From Saprospiraceae bacterium (lineage in GTDB: Bacteria; Bacteroidota; Bacteroidia; Chitinophagales; Saprospiraceae): 51,359 bases of DNA. Within the stretch, counting starts at the first letter, position 1; each line of letters starts with the position of its first letter. The stretch is taken from NCBI GenBank assembly GCA_027488855.1, contig JAIYAV010000145.1, forward strand, positions 1 to 51,359, read 5' to 3'. Below, in pieces: positions 1 to 8,986 of the stretch. The position numbers and the translations under genes are program-made. Below the pieces are notes generated by a model. The model was not told the origin of the DNA, searched no databases, and worked only from the letters and a program-made list of their open reading frames with translations.

Positions 1-1810
1 AATCGAGGCTACCGTAGCCGTCGCCACGAGGGCAACCGCCCTGCGCAACAAAGTTGGGTACCACCCGGTGAAAAGACTTGCCGTTGTAATAGCCTTTTCG
101 GGCCTGTTCCACAAACATGGCCACCGAGCCTGGCGCTACCTCTGGCATCAATTGTACCCGAATCGTCCCTTTGTTCGTGCTGATGATCGCTACCGGGCGT
201 TCGCGCAGGTTGGCGAGGGTTTCCCAATTGATGGGGTGTTTTTTGGGGTCGGTTTTGCGGGGCTTGGGTTCTGGTTGGCCTCTGAGGAAACTGATAGTTT
301 TTTGGAGTTCAAATTGGGTCTCAATGTCGCGGGGCAATTTGAGGCTCGTTAGTGCAGTATCCAAAAAGCCGACCTGAGTGTAGTATTGCCCAAAATTGCG
401 TTGGGGCACCCGCAATGCCTCCGCCGCTACGGCAATCAAACCCGCATCCTTACTCAATGCAGCTTGTTTGAAAAAAAACGACAACTCCTTGCCTACTTTA
501 CGCCAGCCCAGGCCAAAAAATCGTTCAAAATCTGGCCTTGAGGCGATTTTTTTCAAACCATTCCAGGCAGCCATCCGCACCACCGGGCTTTTTACTGCCA
601 CAGCCTGTTGCTGAATGTAGCGGTAATTCCAGGGAAATTCACTGAGCGCATCCAAAAAGGCGGCCCTTTCCTCTGCACTTTGGCTGCGTTCATAGCGCCG
701 CCGACATTGGAAGTTCATCGTTTCCCGATAGCCCGCATACAAAGGTGGCAGCAAACGTTGTGCCGCAGCGTACAAGTTGGCTTGCACTGCCCAGTTGAGG
801 GTAGAATCTTTGGCGAGCCGCCAGTAATAGGTGGCATCACGACCTTGGCCATAGGTCGCCAGCGTTTTCGCTGCTGTTTCGGCCACATGGCTATTGGGAT
901 CCCGAAGGGCATTAAACAAAGCGATACGGGTAAGTTTGTAGTCCAGCTTTCCCAGGGCTTGTACGATGTTGATCCGCACCCGGTAATCGGGTTCTTTGGG
1001 CAACCAGTGGGCCAGGGTATCTACTGCATAGGGTTTGTAGGTTTTGCCCAAGCTACTGGCCAGTGCCATCCGAATGAATGGGTTAATCGCCTTAGGAGCC
1101 ATGGGAGCCAATTGGGACGCAAAAGTATCAAGCCGCACGTTGGCCCTAGCTAAAAAATAAGCAGCAACATAGTGAATGCGCGGAGTAAATTGTTGATTCA
1201 AGAGCATCTCCACCATTCGTTTGGTGGCCGTACTATCGGTGATGCCACGGAGCCCAAAGCGGTAAATGCCCCAGGCTAAGCCTTCTACTAAGGTTGAATC
1301 GCTGGGTTTGTAAGTGCTCACCGCGCTCATTTGTTGTAGCGCTTTTTTGGAACCACATTTGCCGATCGCTTCCAAAATTGCGGCATTGACTTTCATGGAG
1401 GTGCCCGTGCTGTCAAAACGATCGAAACCGGCGATCAGCAAGGGTTCTGCTGCTCTGGCCTGGGTTTGACCCAAGGCATAGGCTACGGCATACCGCACAT
1501 CGGGCGATTCATCTTTGAGCAATTCGCCCAACTGCTCTACAATGGTACTGTCTTTGATGGAGGCAAAAGCCATGGCTGCGGCGTAACGATAGCTAGGATC
1601 TGCATCGCGCAAATAAAAGAGCAAACTATCGATGTTGCGGGCATCTTGTAATTGGTAAATTTCCTGGGCCGTGGCATCTTCAAAAATATTGGTACGAACT
1701 ACGGCAGAAACTTTTTTGTCGGAAGGTGGCGTACAAGATTGCAGCCCCAAAATGAAAATCCCGATAAAAACAAAATAAGCGATGCGTTGGTATGGCATTA
1801 GCACGGTCAT
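1..1810 (-). CDS. HEAT-repeat lipoprotein with C-terminal cyclophilin-type peptidyl-prolyl isomerase (partial, runs off left edge)
   Basis: About 603 codons are in the window; the 3' end lies beyond base 1. The N-terminus has a hydrophobic stretch ending in the lipobox LQSC (Cys26 from the 1810 start, Cys22 from the in-frame ATG at 1798), so the product is probably a lipoprotein. The middle is a long run of HEAT-like helical repeats, for example LLKDESPDVRYAVAYALG. From about residue 565 the sequence reads FHRVVPNFVAQGGCPRGDGYG, the active-site segment of cyclophilins, so the C-terminus is a cis-trans prolyl isomerase fold. Such HEAT-cyclophilin fusions are known in Bacteroidota and presumably help fold envelope proteins, with the repeats as a binding scaffold (inference). 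A TACTTTTG -7 box lies upstream on the same strand. Confidence 0.85.
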   Translation of the reverse strand, partial: MTVLMPYQRIAYFVFIGIFILGLQSCTPPSDKKVSAVVRTNIFEDATAQEIYQLQDARNIDSLLFYLRDADPSYRYAAAMAFASIKDSTIVEQLGELLKDESPDVRYAVAYALGQTQARAAEPLLIAGFDRFDSTGTSMKVNAAILEAIGKCGSKKALQQMSAVSTYKPSDSTLVEGLAWGIYRFGLRGITDSTATKRMVEMLLNQQFTPRIHYVAAYFLARANVRLDTFASQLAPMAPKAINPFIRMALASSLGKTYKPYAVDTLAHWLPKEPDYRVRINIVQALGKLDYKLTRIALFNALRDPNSHVAETAAKTLATYGQGRDATYYWRLAKDSTLNWAVQANLYAAAQRLLPPLYAGYRETMNFQCRRRYERSQSAEERAAFLDALSEFPWNYRYIQQQAVAVKSPVVRMAAWNGLKKIASRPDFERFFGLGWRKVGKELSFFFKQAALSKDAGLIAVAAEALRVPQRNFGQYYTQVGFLDTALTSLKLPRDIETQFELQKTISFLRGQPEPKPRKTDPKKHPINWETLANLRERPVAIISTNKGTIRVQLMPEVAPGSVAMFVEQARKGYYNGKSFHRVVPNFVAQGGCPRGDGYGSLD

Positions 1811-1842
1811 TTAATCCAGTGAGAAACACTGGTATATTTTTG

Positions 1843-1850
1843 CAAAAGTA
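1843..1850 (-). promoter_or_regulatory. Candidate -7 promoter box for the HEAT-cyclophilin gene
   Basis: On the minus strand the sequence is TACTTTTG, a perfect match to the Bacteroidota -7 consensus TAnnTTTG, 32 nt before the ATG at 1810. No clear TTTG -33 box is seen at the right distance, so this rests on the -7 box and its position. Confidence 0.45.
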
Positions 1851-1955
1851 AAAAAAGGAATGCTTTGTATCTTGTGGAAATGGCTAGATTTAAAATTTCT
1901 TGGATTTTAACCCTACTCAAAGTAAGCAAAAATGGTTTACCAAGTCAAAAAAACC

Positions 1956-1963
1956 TATTTTTG
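1956..1963 (+). promoter_or_regulatory. Candidate -7 promoter box for the first Rpn gene
   Basis: TATTTTTG matches TAnnTTTG exactly and ends 21 nt before the ATG at 1985, which would give a short leader. The -33 region is not convincing. The same octamer is used in front of the second Rpn gene at 32.3 kb. Confidence 0.45.
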
Positions 1964-1984
1964 TTGAAAGACAAGTGACCAACT

Positions 1985-2986
1985 ATGTACCTAGCTCCTT
2001 TGAATTTTGATCGGTATTTCAAAAAAGTATTTTCTGACCTGAGGATCGCCAAACGATTCCTGGAAGATTTTTTTGATGTAAGCATTGAAACCATTGAGCT
2101 ATTGACCATTCAACACAAAATTACGGATGATGCTGTGGCTGTTGAGTTTGATTTTCGTTGCAAAATCGATGGTCAATTCGTAATCATTGATATGCAGCAG
2201 TGGTACAAGCCGGATGTGGTACATCGTTTTTATACTTATCACTGCATCAGCACTGCGCTACAGTTGGAAAACCTTCCTTTAAAAAGTATTGCCCTAGAAG
2301 GGGATAAGGAGCGAAAAATTAAAGACTACAATGAAATATTACCTGTGGTCACCCTAGTTTGGATGGTTGACGACACCTTTGGCTTTAAAGAGGATTATGT
2401 CAGTTATACGATGACCCCTGAAATCGTTTTAGAATTCATCAACAATCACTTGTTGTGGCAAAATGAAGATTTTACTGAACTTTTGAAACAAAGAGAATTG
2501 GCCCTCATGCAATTGGGGAACAAGACCAAAAAACTGGATTTTTTGCAAAAAAATCGGCTAGTTTACGCTTTTCAAAAAAACATTGTAGCCAATAGCAAAA
2601 AAGAAAACAGCAAATACCATAAGTATCTGGATTGGTTTGAACTGGCAGAAAAAACCAAAAACCGACTCAACCAAAAATCGGACTTTCTCAAATACACTGA
2701 TGATGAAATTTTTTTGGAACTAATGCGCCGAATCAGCAAAGATTTACTCACCGAGGAAGACTATTCCTACATCGAAAACTACGAACAATTCACAGAAAGA
2801 GTGAAGCGTTACGACAATACTATTTACACGGAGGGTTTACGGGAAGGCGAAAGAATGGGGCTAGAAAAAGGAATTTTTGAAGCCGCCAAGAATGCGATTC
2901 TTGCTGGCCTACCTAACGACGTCATTGAGACCATCACTAAATTAAGGGATGATCAAATCGAGGCGATTAGGGCGGAGCTGGGATGA
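1985..2986 (+). CDS. Rpn-family recombination-promoting nuclease / PD-(D/E)XK nuclease-family transposase-like protein
   Basis: This 333-residue protein starts MYLAPLNFDRYFKKVF, typical of the Bacteroidota Rpn/PDDEXK 'transposase-like' family, whose members are DNA endonucleases that raise RecA-independent recombination (family knowledge). The nuclease core is visible as a beta hairpin with Asp56 (EFDFRCKIDGQF) followed by IIDMQ, so the usual (D/E)xQ pair would be Asp69 and Gln71. A helical region follows. The tail GLREGERMGLEKGIFEAA and the final helix (DVIETITKLRDDQIEAI) match the degenerate repeat tail of this family. It stands alone between a divergent lipoprotein gene and a convergent PBP gene only 30 bp away. 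No terminal inverted repeats or target duplications were seen, so it is not part of a recognisable insertion sequence. Confidence 0.85.
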   Translation: MYLAPLNFDRYFKKVFSDLRIAKRFLEDFFDVSIETIELLTIQHKITDDAVAVEFDFRCKIDGQFVIIDMQQWYKPDVVHRFYTYHCISTALQLENLPLKSIALEGDKERKIKDYNEILPVVTLVWMVDDTFGFKEDYVSYTMTPEIVLEFINNHLLWQNEDFTELLKQRELALMQLGNKTKKLDFLQKNRLVYAFQKNIVANSKKENSKYHKYLDWFELAEKTKNRLNQKSDFLKYTDDEIFLELMRRISKDLLTEEDYSYIENYEQFTERVKRYDNTIYTEGLREGERMGLEKGIFEAAKNAILAGLPNDVIETITKLRDDQIEAIRAELG

Positions 2987-3016
2987 GCTCATAGTTTTTT
3001 GTTTCAAACCCATGTT

Positions 3017-5584
3017 TCAATTATTCAACTCATCCCCAAATTGATCTTCCTTACCAGCACCCACTCCCGGATCATTCAAATTCAAGCCACCTTGGGTGTA
3101 TTTGCTACAATCCAGCTCGATGCCCAAGTCCCCGGGAGGGCGATAAAAACGTTTAGAGGAGTCGAAGCGCAGGTCTTTGGCGCTTTCCAATTGGCGGATG
3201 AATTCTACGAAAAATGGCTTGGCCATCCGTGCCCCTTGGCCATAAGTTGAAGAGCGAAAATGCACCCAGCGATCTTCACCACCTACCCAGGTACCAACCA
3301 CCAGATTGGGGGTCATCCCCATAAACCAGCCATCAACAAAGTCGTTGGTGGTGCCGGTTTTACCACCAACATCACTTTTGACTCCACTTATGTTGGCCGC
3401 GTACCGCAACAGTTCGACCATGACGTAGTTGGGAGCTGCCTGGATGGCTTGTTCTTCCCTTATTTCGGCCTCGTAAATCACCTTTCCATTTTTGTCTTCG
3501 ATGCGCAAAACGGTGGTGGGCCGTACATAAAGCCCATTGTTGGCGAAGGTGGAAAATGCACCTGTCATTTCCATCACGCTCAAATCAGCAGCTCCAAGAC
3601 AAATTGCCGGACTTTTAGGCACCCGGTACTGCCCATTGGGGTAACGGGTACTGCTGTCGATGCCCATTGCATGCACAAGGGTGCGGATGGGTAGCGTACT
3701 CTTGAGCTCTTTAACCAGTTGAACCGATACCGAGTTTTTGGACTTGCGCAGCCCTTCTTTCAAATTGATCAAACGACCGGAATATTCATTGTTAAAGTTG
3801 CGAGGAGCCCACCGGCTGTACAAATTGAAATCCCCGTCACCTGGTTCGATGGTTTGTTGAACGTCATAAACGGTATAACAGGGTGAGAGTCGATTGAGCG
3901 CGATTGCCGCTGCGTACACAAACGGCTTGAAGGTAGAGCCAACCTGACGACTGATTCGGGTATGGTCGTATTGGAAATATTTGGAATTGATGCCACCTAC
4001 CCAGGCTTTGACGTAGCCACTGCGAGGTTCCACGGCCAAAATACCCGTTTGCAAAAACATGCGGTGGTATTTGATGGAGTCTAGCGGCGACATCACGGTG
4101 TCTTTTTCAAAATTGCGCCCAGGTTCATACGTAAAAACCTTCATCCGCACAGGGCGCCGGAAATCACGTTTGACCACCTCCTGCAAACGCCGCCATTGGG
4201 TCAGCAATTGGGGGAAGTCCTGGTGGTTCATCACTTTGCGGTATTGAGTTGCCAGGTTTACCCCAATGATCTGTTGCTCTACAAGTTTTTCCAGGTAGCC
4301 TGACTTTAGGTTTTCTTGTTCCATGCGGTCGATTTCGCGGTCGTCTTCATGGAAAAAACCTTCCCCAACTGCATCGGCCTCAATGCGGCGGGTAATTTCA
4401 CCCAAATAGATGTCTCGCAAGACCTGATAACGATCCGTTGCCCGAACGTTGTTTTCTAGAGCAGCCGTACGGGTAGGCACTTGAGGAATATTGGCGTCTG
4501 AACCTCCTTTATAAGTCCAGGGATCCTTTCCTCGCCATTCATTCCAAAAAGCTTTTTGCAAGCTGGACATGTGTTTGATCATCGCCCGCTCCGCCAACCT
4601 TTGTACCTCACCGTCAATGGTGGTATACACTTTCAAGCCATCTCGGTACAAATCATAAGGTGTACCATCCGAGCGTTTTTGGCATTCTTTGCTGGCTAAA
4701 ATTGTCTTGAGGTCTTGGCGCAACTCTTCCCGGAAATATGTAGCGATGCCATCAATATGAGATTTGCGGCGAAATTTGATCCCTAAATCACTTGTCCGCA
4801 ACTCGTTATAACGGGTTTCGGTAAGCGAACCATTTTTCACCATTTGGTTCAACACTATTTCGCGGCGTTTTTTACACAATTCGGGCCGACGGATTGGATT
4901 GAAATAGGAAGGGTTTTGCAACATGCCAATCAACATGGCGGCTTCTTGAAGCTCCAGATTTTTGGGTGTTTTGCTGAAATAAGTGTCGGCAGCAGCCTTG
5001 ATGCCGTAGGCGTTGTTTACGAATTCTGCCTTGTTCAGGTACATCGACAGAATTTCCTCTTTGGTGTATTTTCGCTCCAAACGCACCGCAATAATCCACT
5101 CTTTGAATTTTTGCATGACCCTTGACAAACCTGAGCCTGGTTTTTGGGTAAACAACAATTTGGCCAATTGTTGGGTAATGGTACTAGCCCCGCCAGAACT
5201 GCGGTCTTGCAACAAAACGGTTTTGACCAACACACGCCCTAATGCTTCAAAATCGATACCTGCATGCTCGTAAAACCGCTTGTCTTCCGTTGCAATCAAG
5301 GCATGGACGAGGTATGGGGATAAAGAGTCGTAGGTGATGGGAATCCGGTTTTCAGCTGCATATACCCCTAACAATTCGCCATTGTCAGCCAAAATTTGCG
5401 TAGCCAACTCGCTGCGGGGGTTCTCCAATTGCTGCAAGGAAGGCAAATTGGTAAAGGACAACAACACAAAAAACAAAAATCCGAAGAGCAGTCCATATAA
5501 GGTTAGTCGCCACATCCATTTGACAATGACCAGGTGAGTAGGATGGTTTGCTCCACTAAAAAGATATTCGATGATTGTGCGCAT
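3017..5584 (-). CDS. mrcA: Class A penicillin-binding protein 1A (peptidoglycan glycosyltransferase/transpeptidase)
   Basis: This bifunctional murein synthase polymerises lipid II glycan chains and cross-links the peptides on the periplasmic face of the inner membrane. After a short cytoplasmic N-terminus there is one membrane segment (LTLYGLLFGFLFFVLLSF). The glycosyltransferase domain shows the catalytic-Glu motif EDKRFYEHAGID, GASTITQQLAKLLF and YLNKAEFVNNAYGI. The transpeptidase domain has the SxxK motif GSTFKPF (Ser near residue 549), SKN and KTGT. I start at the ATG at 5584, giving 855 residues, because the 12 codons before it (from 5620) are atypical and this start puts MRTIIEYLF just ahead of the anchor. 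The aroB stop codon lies 43 nt upstream on the same strand, so the two may be cotranscribed. mrcA is the E. coli name; ponA is an equivalent label. Confidence 0.95.
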   Translation of the reverse strand: MRTIIEYLFSGANHPTHLVIVKWMWRLTLYGLLFGFLFFVLLSFTNLPSLQQLENPRSELATQILADNGELLGVYAAENRIPITYDSLSPYLVHALIATEDKRFYEHAGIDFEALGRVLVKTVLLQDRSSGGASTITQQLAKLLFTQKPGSGLSRVMQKFKEWIIAVRLERKYTKEEILSMYLNKAEFVNNAYGIKAAADTYFSKTPKNLELQEAAMLIGMLQNPSYFNPIRRPELCKKRREIVLNQMVKNGSLTETRYNELRTSDLGIKFRRKSHIDGIATYFREELRQDLKTILASKECQKRSDGTPYDLYRDGLKVYTTIDGEVQRLAERAMIKHMSSLQKAFWNEWRGKDPWTYKGGSDANIPQVPTRTAALENNVRATDRYQVLRDIYLGEITRRIEADAVGEGFFHEDDREIDRMEQENLKSGYLEKLVEQQIIGVNLATQYRKVMNHQDFPQLLTQWRRLQEVVKRDFRRPVRMKVFTYEPGRNFEKDTVMSPLDSIKYHRMFLQTGILAVEPRSGYVKAWVGGINSKYFQYDHTRISRQVGSTFKPFVYAAAIALNRLSPCYTVYDVQQTIEPGDGDFNLYSRWAPRNFNNEYSGRLINLKEGLRKSKNSVSVQLVKELKSTLPIRTLVHAMGIDSSTRYPNGQYRVPKSPAICLGAADLSVMEMTGAFSTFANNGLYVRPTTVLRIEDKNGKVIYEAEIREEQAIQAAPNYVMVELLRYAANISGVKSDVGGKTGTTNDFVDGWFMGMTPNLVVGTWVGGEDRWVHFRSSTYGQGARMAKPFFVEFIRQLESAKDLRFDSSKRFYRPPGDLGIELDCSKYTQGGLNLNDPGVGAGKEDQFGDELNN

Positions 5585-5627
5585 AAACTTTTGCTTAAAA
5601 ACAGATACCCAAAGATACAAATTATTT

Positions 5628-6701
5628 TCAATGACTCAATTGCTGGTAATAACGTAAGCTTTCCGCAATGGCAGGGGCTTCCGCATGGCAATTGATGTGC
5701 ACCTGTCCAGGGGCACCAATCAAGGAAAAATTGATCTTTTGGCCTTCGTTCTTTTTGTCATTTCCCATTAAACGTAAATACGCTGAAAAATTTTCTTCGG
5801 AAATCGTGTAATGGCCATAAATTTTGATGAAAAATGCAGTGATTTCTGCCAAATCAGCTTCGGTGAGGTATCCTTGTTGTTGAGACAACCAGGCTTCCGT
5901 AATCATCCCAATGGCAATGGCTTCACCATGTAAGAGGGGGCGATCCGTTTCCAGCGCAAACCCCTCCACCGCGTGACCGATGGTATGGCCAAAGTTCAGC
6001 GCCTTGCGCAGGCCTCGCTCAAAGGGGTCTTCCTCAACCACATACTTTTTGATGAGCAAAGAAGGCACAATCAATTCGGCCCAGTTCACCACACTTAAGT
6101 CGCTGATGGCTTTGATTTTATTCCATTGCTCTACATCCTGAATCAGGCCATGTTTGATGATTTCAGCAAAACCGCTGCGGATCTCACGGGCAGACAAGGT
6201 GCTCAAAAATGCCGGATCGACAAAAACCGCTTGCGGATTACAAAATACCCCAATGCTGTTTTTGACCATGCCAAAATCGATCCCCAACTTGCCCCCGATC
6301 GAGGCATCTACTTGTGAAAGCAAAGTGGTGGGCACTTGTACAAAGTCAACTCCTCGCTTGTAAGTACTTGCACAAAAGCCACCCATGTCGCCAATCACTC
6401 CCCCACCAAGATTGATCACCAATGCCTTGCGATCCAGGCCCGCATCCAACATTTGCTGCCAGATGCTTTGACAAGTCCCGATGTGTTTATGCTGTTCCCC
6501 AGGTGGGATTTTGATCAAAAGATAGTTTTGAGTTCCTAGGGCAGCCGTTAAACGAGGCAGACAATATTGAGCCGTGTTCTCATCGGCAATGACCAAAATT
6601 TGGCCGTATTTTTTCTGCGCTAGAAAGTTTTGCCATCCCGCTTCAATCGGACCAACGTAAATGTTGTAGTCACTAAGGGCTATTGTTTGCATGTGCTTCA
6701 A
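5628..6701 (-). CDS. aroB: 3-dehydroquinate synthase
   Basis: This enzyme converts DAHP to 3-dehydroquinate, the second step of the shikimate pathway, using NAD+ and a divalent metal. The NAD-binding glycine-rich segment GGGVIGDMGGFCAS is followed by RGVDFVQVPTTLLSQVDASIGGK, and the metal-binding histidine segments LNFGHTIGHAVEG and HGEAIAIGM are intact. At 357 residues it is the normal length. The start may be the ATG at 6701 or the one three codons later (MQTIALSDY). It is divergent from the paa operon. aroA is also in this window, at 14.7 kb, but not in the same operon. Confidence 0.95.
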   Translation of the reverse strand: MKHMQTIALSDYNIYVGPIEAGWQNFLAQKKYGQILVIADENTAQYCLPRLTAALGTQNYLLIKIPPGEQHKHIGTCQSIWQQMLDAGLDRKALVINLGGGVIGDMGGFCASTYKRGVDFVQVPTTLLSQVDASIGGKLGIDFGMVKNSIGVFCNPQAVFVDPAFLSTLSAREIRSGFAEIIKHGLIQDVEQWNKIKAISDLSVVNWAELIVPSLLIKKYVVEEDPFERGLRKALNFGHTIGHAVEGFALETDRPLLHGEAIAIGMITEAWLSQQQGYLTEADLAEITAFFIKIYGHYTISEENFSAYLRLMGNDKKNEGQKINFSLIGAPGQVHINCHAEAPAIAESLRYYQQLSH

Positions 6702-6780
6702 TGAAATTAAAAAAATAAAAGTAGGCCATTCTCACATTTTCACACACCCAAATATCTTTTTTTACCAAAAACAAAAACGT

Positions 6781-6796
6781 ACTAACGTTTGTTAGT
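6781..6796. promoter_or_regulatory. Dyad operator of TetR type over the paa promoter
   Basis: ACTAAC GTTT GTTAGT is a perfect 6-bp inverted repeat with a 4-bp centre. Its size and form are typical of TetR-family operators, including regulators of acyl-CoA and phenylacetate pathways. It covers the TTTG -33 element of the proposed paaE promoter, so binding would block transcription. No TetR gene is in the window. The inducer would presumably be phenylacetyl-CoA (inference). Confidence 0.5.
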
Positions 6797-6819
6797 TTGT
6801 AAAAACCCCTGTACCTTTA
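6788..6819 (+). promoter_or_regulatory. Promoter of the paa operon (TTTG, 20 bp, TACCTTTA)
   Basis: TTTG at 6788-6791 and TACCTTTA at 6812-6819 are separated by 20 bp, the arrangement expected for the Bacteroidota primary sigma factor (TTTG, about 19-21 bp, TAnnTTTG, with one mismatch in the last base). The paaE ATG follows 19 nt later. Confidence 0.55.
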
Positions 6820-6838
6820 TGGCATCAGGAAGAGAAAT

Positions 6839-7903
6839 ATGAAATTTTACACCTTAAAAGTCGCCGATATCCGCCGTGAGACCACTGATTGTGTCTCCGT
6901 GGCCATCGATGTACCTGCCGAATTACAGGAGCAGTTCCGATTTTCCGCAGGGCAATCCCTGACTTTTAGGGTGAATCTACAAGGACAAGAAATCCGCCGC
7001 TCCTATTCCATTTGCAGCAGTCCCCTTGATCAAGAATGGCGGGTGGCCATCAAAAAAGTCCCTGGAGGTCTATTTTCCACCTTTGCCAATGAGCAATTAA
7101 AGGTTGGTGACACTATCGAGGTGATGCCTCCGATGGGGAGATTTGGCCAACAAATTGCAGGTCAAAATGCCCAAACCTACCTTGCCTTTGCCGCAGGGAG
7201 TGGCATCACCCCTATCCTTTCCATCCTCAAAACGGTACTCGCTACCCAACCGCAAAGCCGATTTATTTTGCTCTATGGCAATCAAAACCGGCATTCCATT
7301 CTCTTCAAAGCAGAATTGGAAGCCTTGAAAAATCGCTACATGGGTCGGTTGAGCATTTACCACATTTTGAGTAGAGAAATGGTCGACGCGGCCTTGTTCC
7401 ATGGGCGAATTGATGCGGAAAAATGTCGCTCCTTTTTTCAAAAACTGATCCCCCTCGATAAAATTGACCAAACTTTTATTTGTGGCCCCGAGGAGATGAT
7501 CCATACGGTAAAGCAAGCCTTGATTGAAGCAAATCTACCCCCCCAAAAAATTCACTTTGAATTGTTTGGCGTAAAAAACAATGTGCCAAAACCCGCTCTT
7601 GTCAACGAGATTAAAAGCCCCTTAAGCAAAGTCAAAATCCACCTGGACGGCAGCATCTTTGAAATCCCGGTGGCCTACGATGGGGAAAGTGTGCTGGATG
7701 TGGCTTTGCGCAGTGGTGCTGATTTGCCCTTTGCTTGCAAAGGAGGAGTTTGTTGTACCTGCCGGGCCAAGGTGTTGTCAGGAAAGGTGAAAATGCAAGT
7801 CAATTATGCCCTTGAAGCGGATGAAGTGGCCGCAGGATATGTTTTGACTTGTCAAAGCCACCCGCGCTCGGAGCAGGTGACTTTGGATTTTGATGCAAAA
7901 TAA
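6839..7903 (+). CDS. paaE: Phenylacetyl-CoA epoxidase reductase subunit PaaE
   Basis: PaaE passes electrons from NADPH through FAD and a 2Fe-2S centre to the di-iron oxygenase PaaA of the ring-epoxidising complex. The order of domains is a ferredoxin-reductase FAD domain (RRSYSICSSP), an NAD(P) domain (AAGSGITPILSILK; FICGPEEMI) and a C-terminal plant-type ferredoxin. The cluster ligands are Cys300, Cys305, Cys308 and Cys338 (PFACKGGVCCTCRAKV and VLTCQS). The length of 354 residues is usual for PaaE. It is the first gene of the operon, ending 4 nt before paaA. The E-A-B-C-D order differs from the E. coli A-B-C-D-E order. Confidence 0.95.
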   Translation: MKFYTLKVADIRRETTDCVSVAIDVPAELQEQFRFSAGQSLTFRVNLQGQEIRRSYSICSSPLDQEWRVAIKKVPGGLFSTFANEQLKVGDTIEVMPPMGRFGQQIAGQNAQTYLAFAAGSGITPILSILKTVLATQPQSRFILLYGNQNRHSILFKAELEALKNRYMGRLSIYHILSREMVDAALFHGRIDAEKCRSFFQKLIPLDKIDQTFICGPEEMIHTVKQALIEANLPPQKIHFELFGVKNNVPKPALVNEIKSPLSKVKIHLDGSIFEIPVAYDGESVLDVALRSGADLPFACKGGVCCTCRAKVLSGKVKMQVNYALEADEVAAGYVLTCQSHPRSEQVTLDFDAK

Positions 7904-7907
7904 ATAA

Positions 7908-8855
7908 ATGACCATGGTAGCTCATCCCGATTTACAAACCCAATTTGACCTGCGGGTTGCCGAAGACCAGCGCATTGAGCCCAAAGATTGGATGCCCGAG
8001 CCCTATCGGCGTACCCTAGTTCGGCAAATTTCCCAGCACGCCCATTCGGAAATCGTCGGGATGTTGCCGGAAGGGAACTGGATCACTCGAGCACCATCGT
8101 TGCGGCGCAAAGCTGTGCTCCTGGCCAAAGTGCAGGATGAAGCCGGACATGGCCTGTACCTCTACAGCGCCGCCGAAACCCTGGGCACCAGCCGGGAACA
8201 AATGATCGACGACTTGCACAGTGGCAAGGCCAAATATTCCAGCATTTTTAACTATCCCACCCTATCCTGGGCGGACATGGGGGTAATTGGTTGGTTAGTG
8301 GATGGAGCAGCCATCATGAATCAGGTACCACTGTGCCGCACTTCTTATGGCCCTTACGCCCGCGCCATGGTACGGATTTGTAAGGAAGAGAGTTTTCACC
8401 AGCGCCAGGGTTACGAAATCATGATGACCCTCGCCAAAGGTTCGGAAGCGCAACGCGCCATGGCCCAGGATGCCCTCAACCGCTGGTGGTGGCCCGTACT
8501 GATGATGTTTGGCCCCAAGGACGATGAATCGCCCAACACGGCCTTATCCATGCAATGGAAAATCAAACGCTTTACAAACGACGAGCTGCGACAAAAATTT
8601 GTAGATGCCACTGTCCCCCAGGCAGAATACCTCGGACTAAATATCCCCGACCCCGACCTAAAATGGAACGAAACCCGCGGCCACTACGATTTTGGCCCCA
8701 TCAACTGGGACGAATTTTGGGAAGTAGTCAAAGGCAATGGTCCCTGCAATCGCCAACGCCTGGAAGCTCGCCGCAAGGCACATGAGGAAGGGGCATGGGT
8801 GCGGGAGGCGGCGGCGGCATACGCCAATAAGCGAAAAGCGAAAAGTGAAAAGTGA
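7908..8855 (+). CDS. paaA: Phenylacetyl-CoA 1,2-epoxidase catalytic subunit PaaA
   Basis: PaaA is the ferritin-like di-iron monooxygenase subunit that epoxidises the aromatic ring of phenylacetyl-CoA. Both ExxH iron motifs are present: Glu78-Ala-Gly-His81 ([10 protein letters not shown]) and Glu161-Ser-Phe-His164 ([11 protein letters not shown]), with Glu48 and probably Asp133 as the other ligands. The length is 315 residues, close to the family norm. ATG at 7908 is followed by a second in-frame ATG at 7914 (MVAHPDL), and either could be used. The last codons (KRKAKSEK and the TGA stop) are made of a 7-bp repeat, G(C/T)GAAAA, so the C-terminal tail has been shaped by a simple-sequence expansion. 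Confidence 0.96.
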   Translation: MTMVAHPDLQTQFDLRVAEDQRIEPKDWMPEPYRRTLVRQISQHAHSEIVGMLPEGNWITRAPSLRRKAVLLAKVQDEAGHGLYLYSAAETLGTSREQMIDDLHSGKAKYSSIFNYPTLSWADMGVIGWLVDGAAIMNQVPLCRTSYGPYARAMVRICKEESFHQRQGYEIMMTLAKGSEAQRAMAQDALNRWWWPVLMMFGPKDDESPNTALSMQWKIKRFTNDELRQKFVDATVPQAEYLGLNIPDPDLKWNETRGHYDFGPINWDEFWEVVKGNGPCNRQRLEARRKAHEEGAWVREAAAAYANKRKAKSEK

Positions 8856-8983
8856 AAAGCTGGTACACCATTCGTTTTTCAACTGCTTGAATTGATTTTT
8901 CTGAGTTTAAAGTTTGGAATTAAAGTGAAAGCACATTTTTTTCACTTTTCACTTTTCACTTTTCACTTTTCACTTTTCACTTT
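8831..8983. repeat. Opposed heptamer arrays between paaA and paaB
   Basis: Four units of G(C/T)GAAAA occupy 8831-8858, overlapping the paaA 3' end. Five full units plus a partial one of CACTTTT occupy 8943-8983, ending three bases before the paaB ATG. The two arrays are complementary, so the transcript can form a stem of roughly 20 bp closing a loop of about 85 nt. This is the only long gap (131 bp) in an otherwise tightly packed operon. The copy number may be prone to slippage. Confidence 0.85.
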
Positions 8984-8986
8984 CTT

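Noticed and set aside
1985..2986. Complete mobile element around the first Rpn gene
   Set aside because: Although the family is called transposase-like, no terminal inverted repeats, target duplications or partner genes flank the gene. It is treated as a stand-alone nuclease gene.
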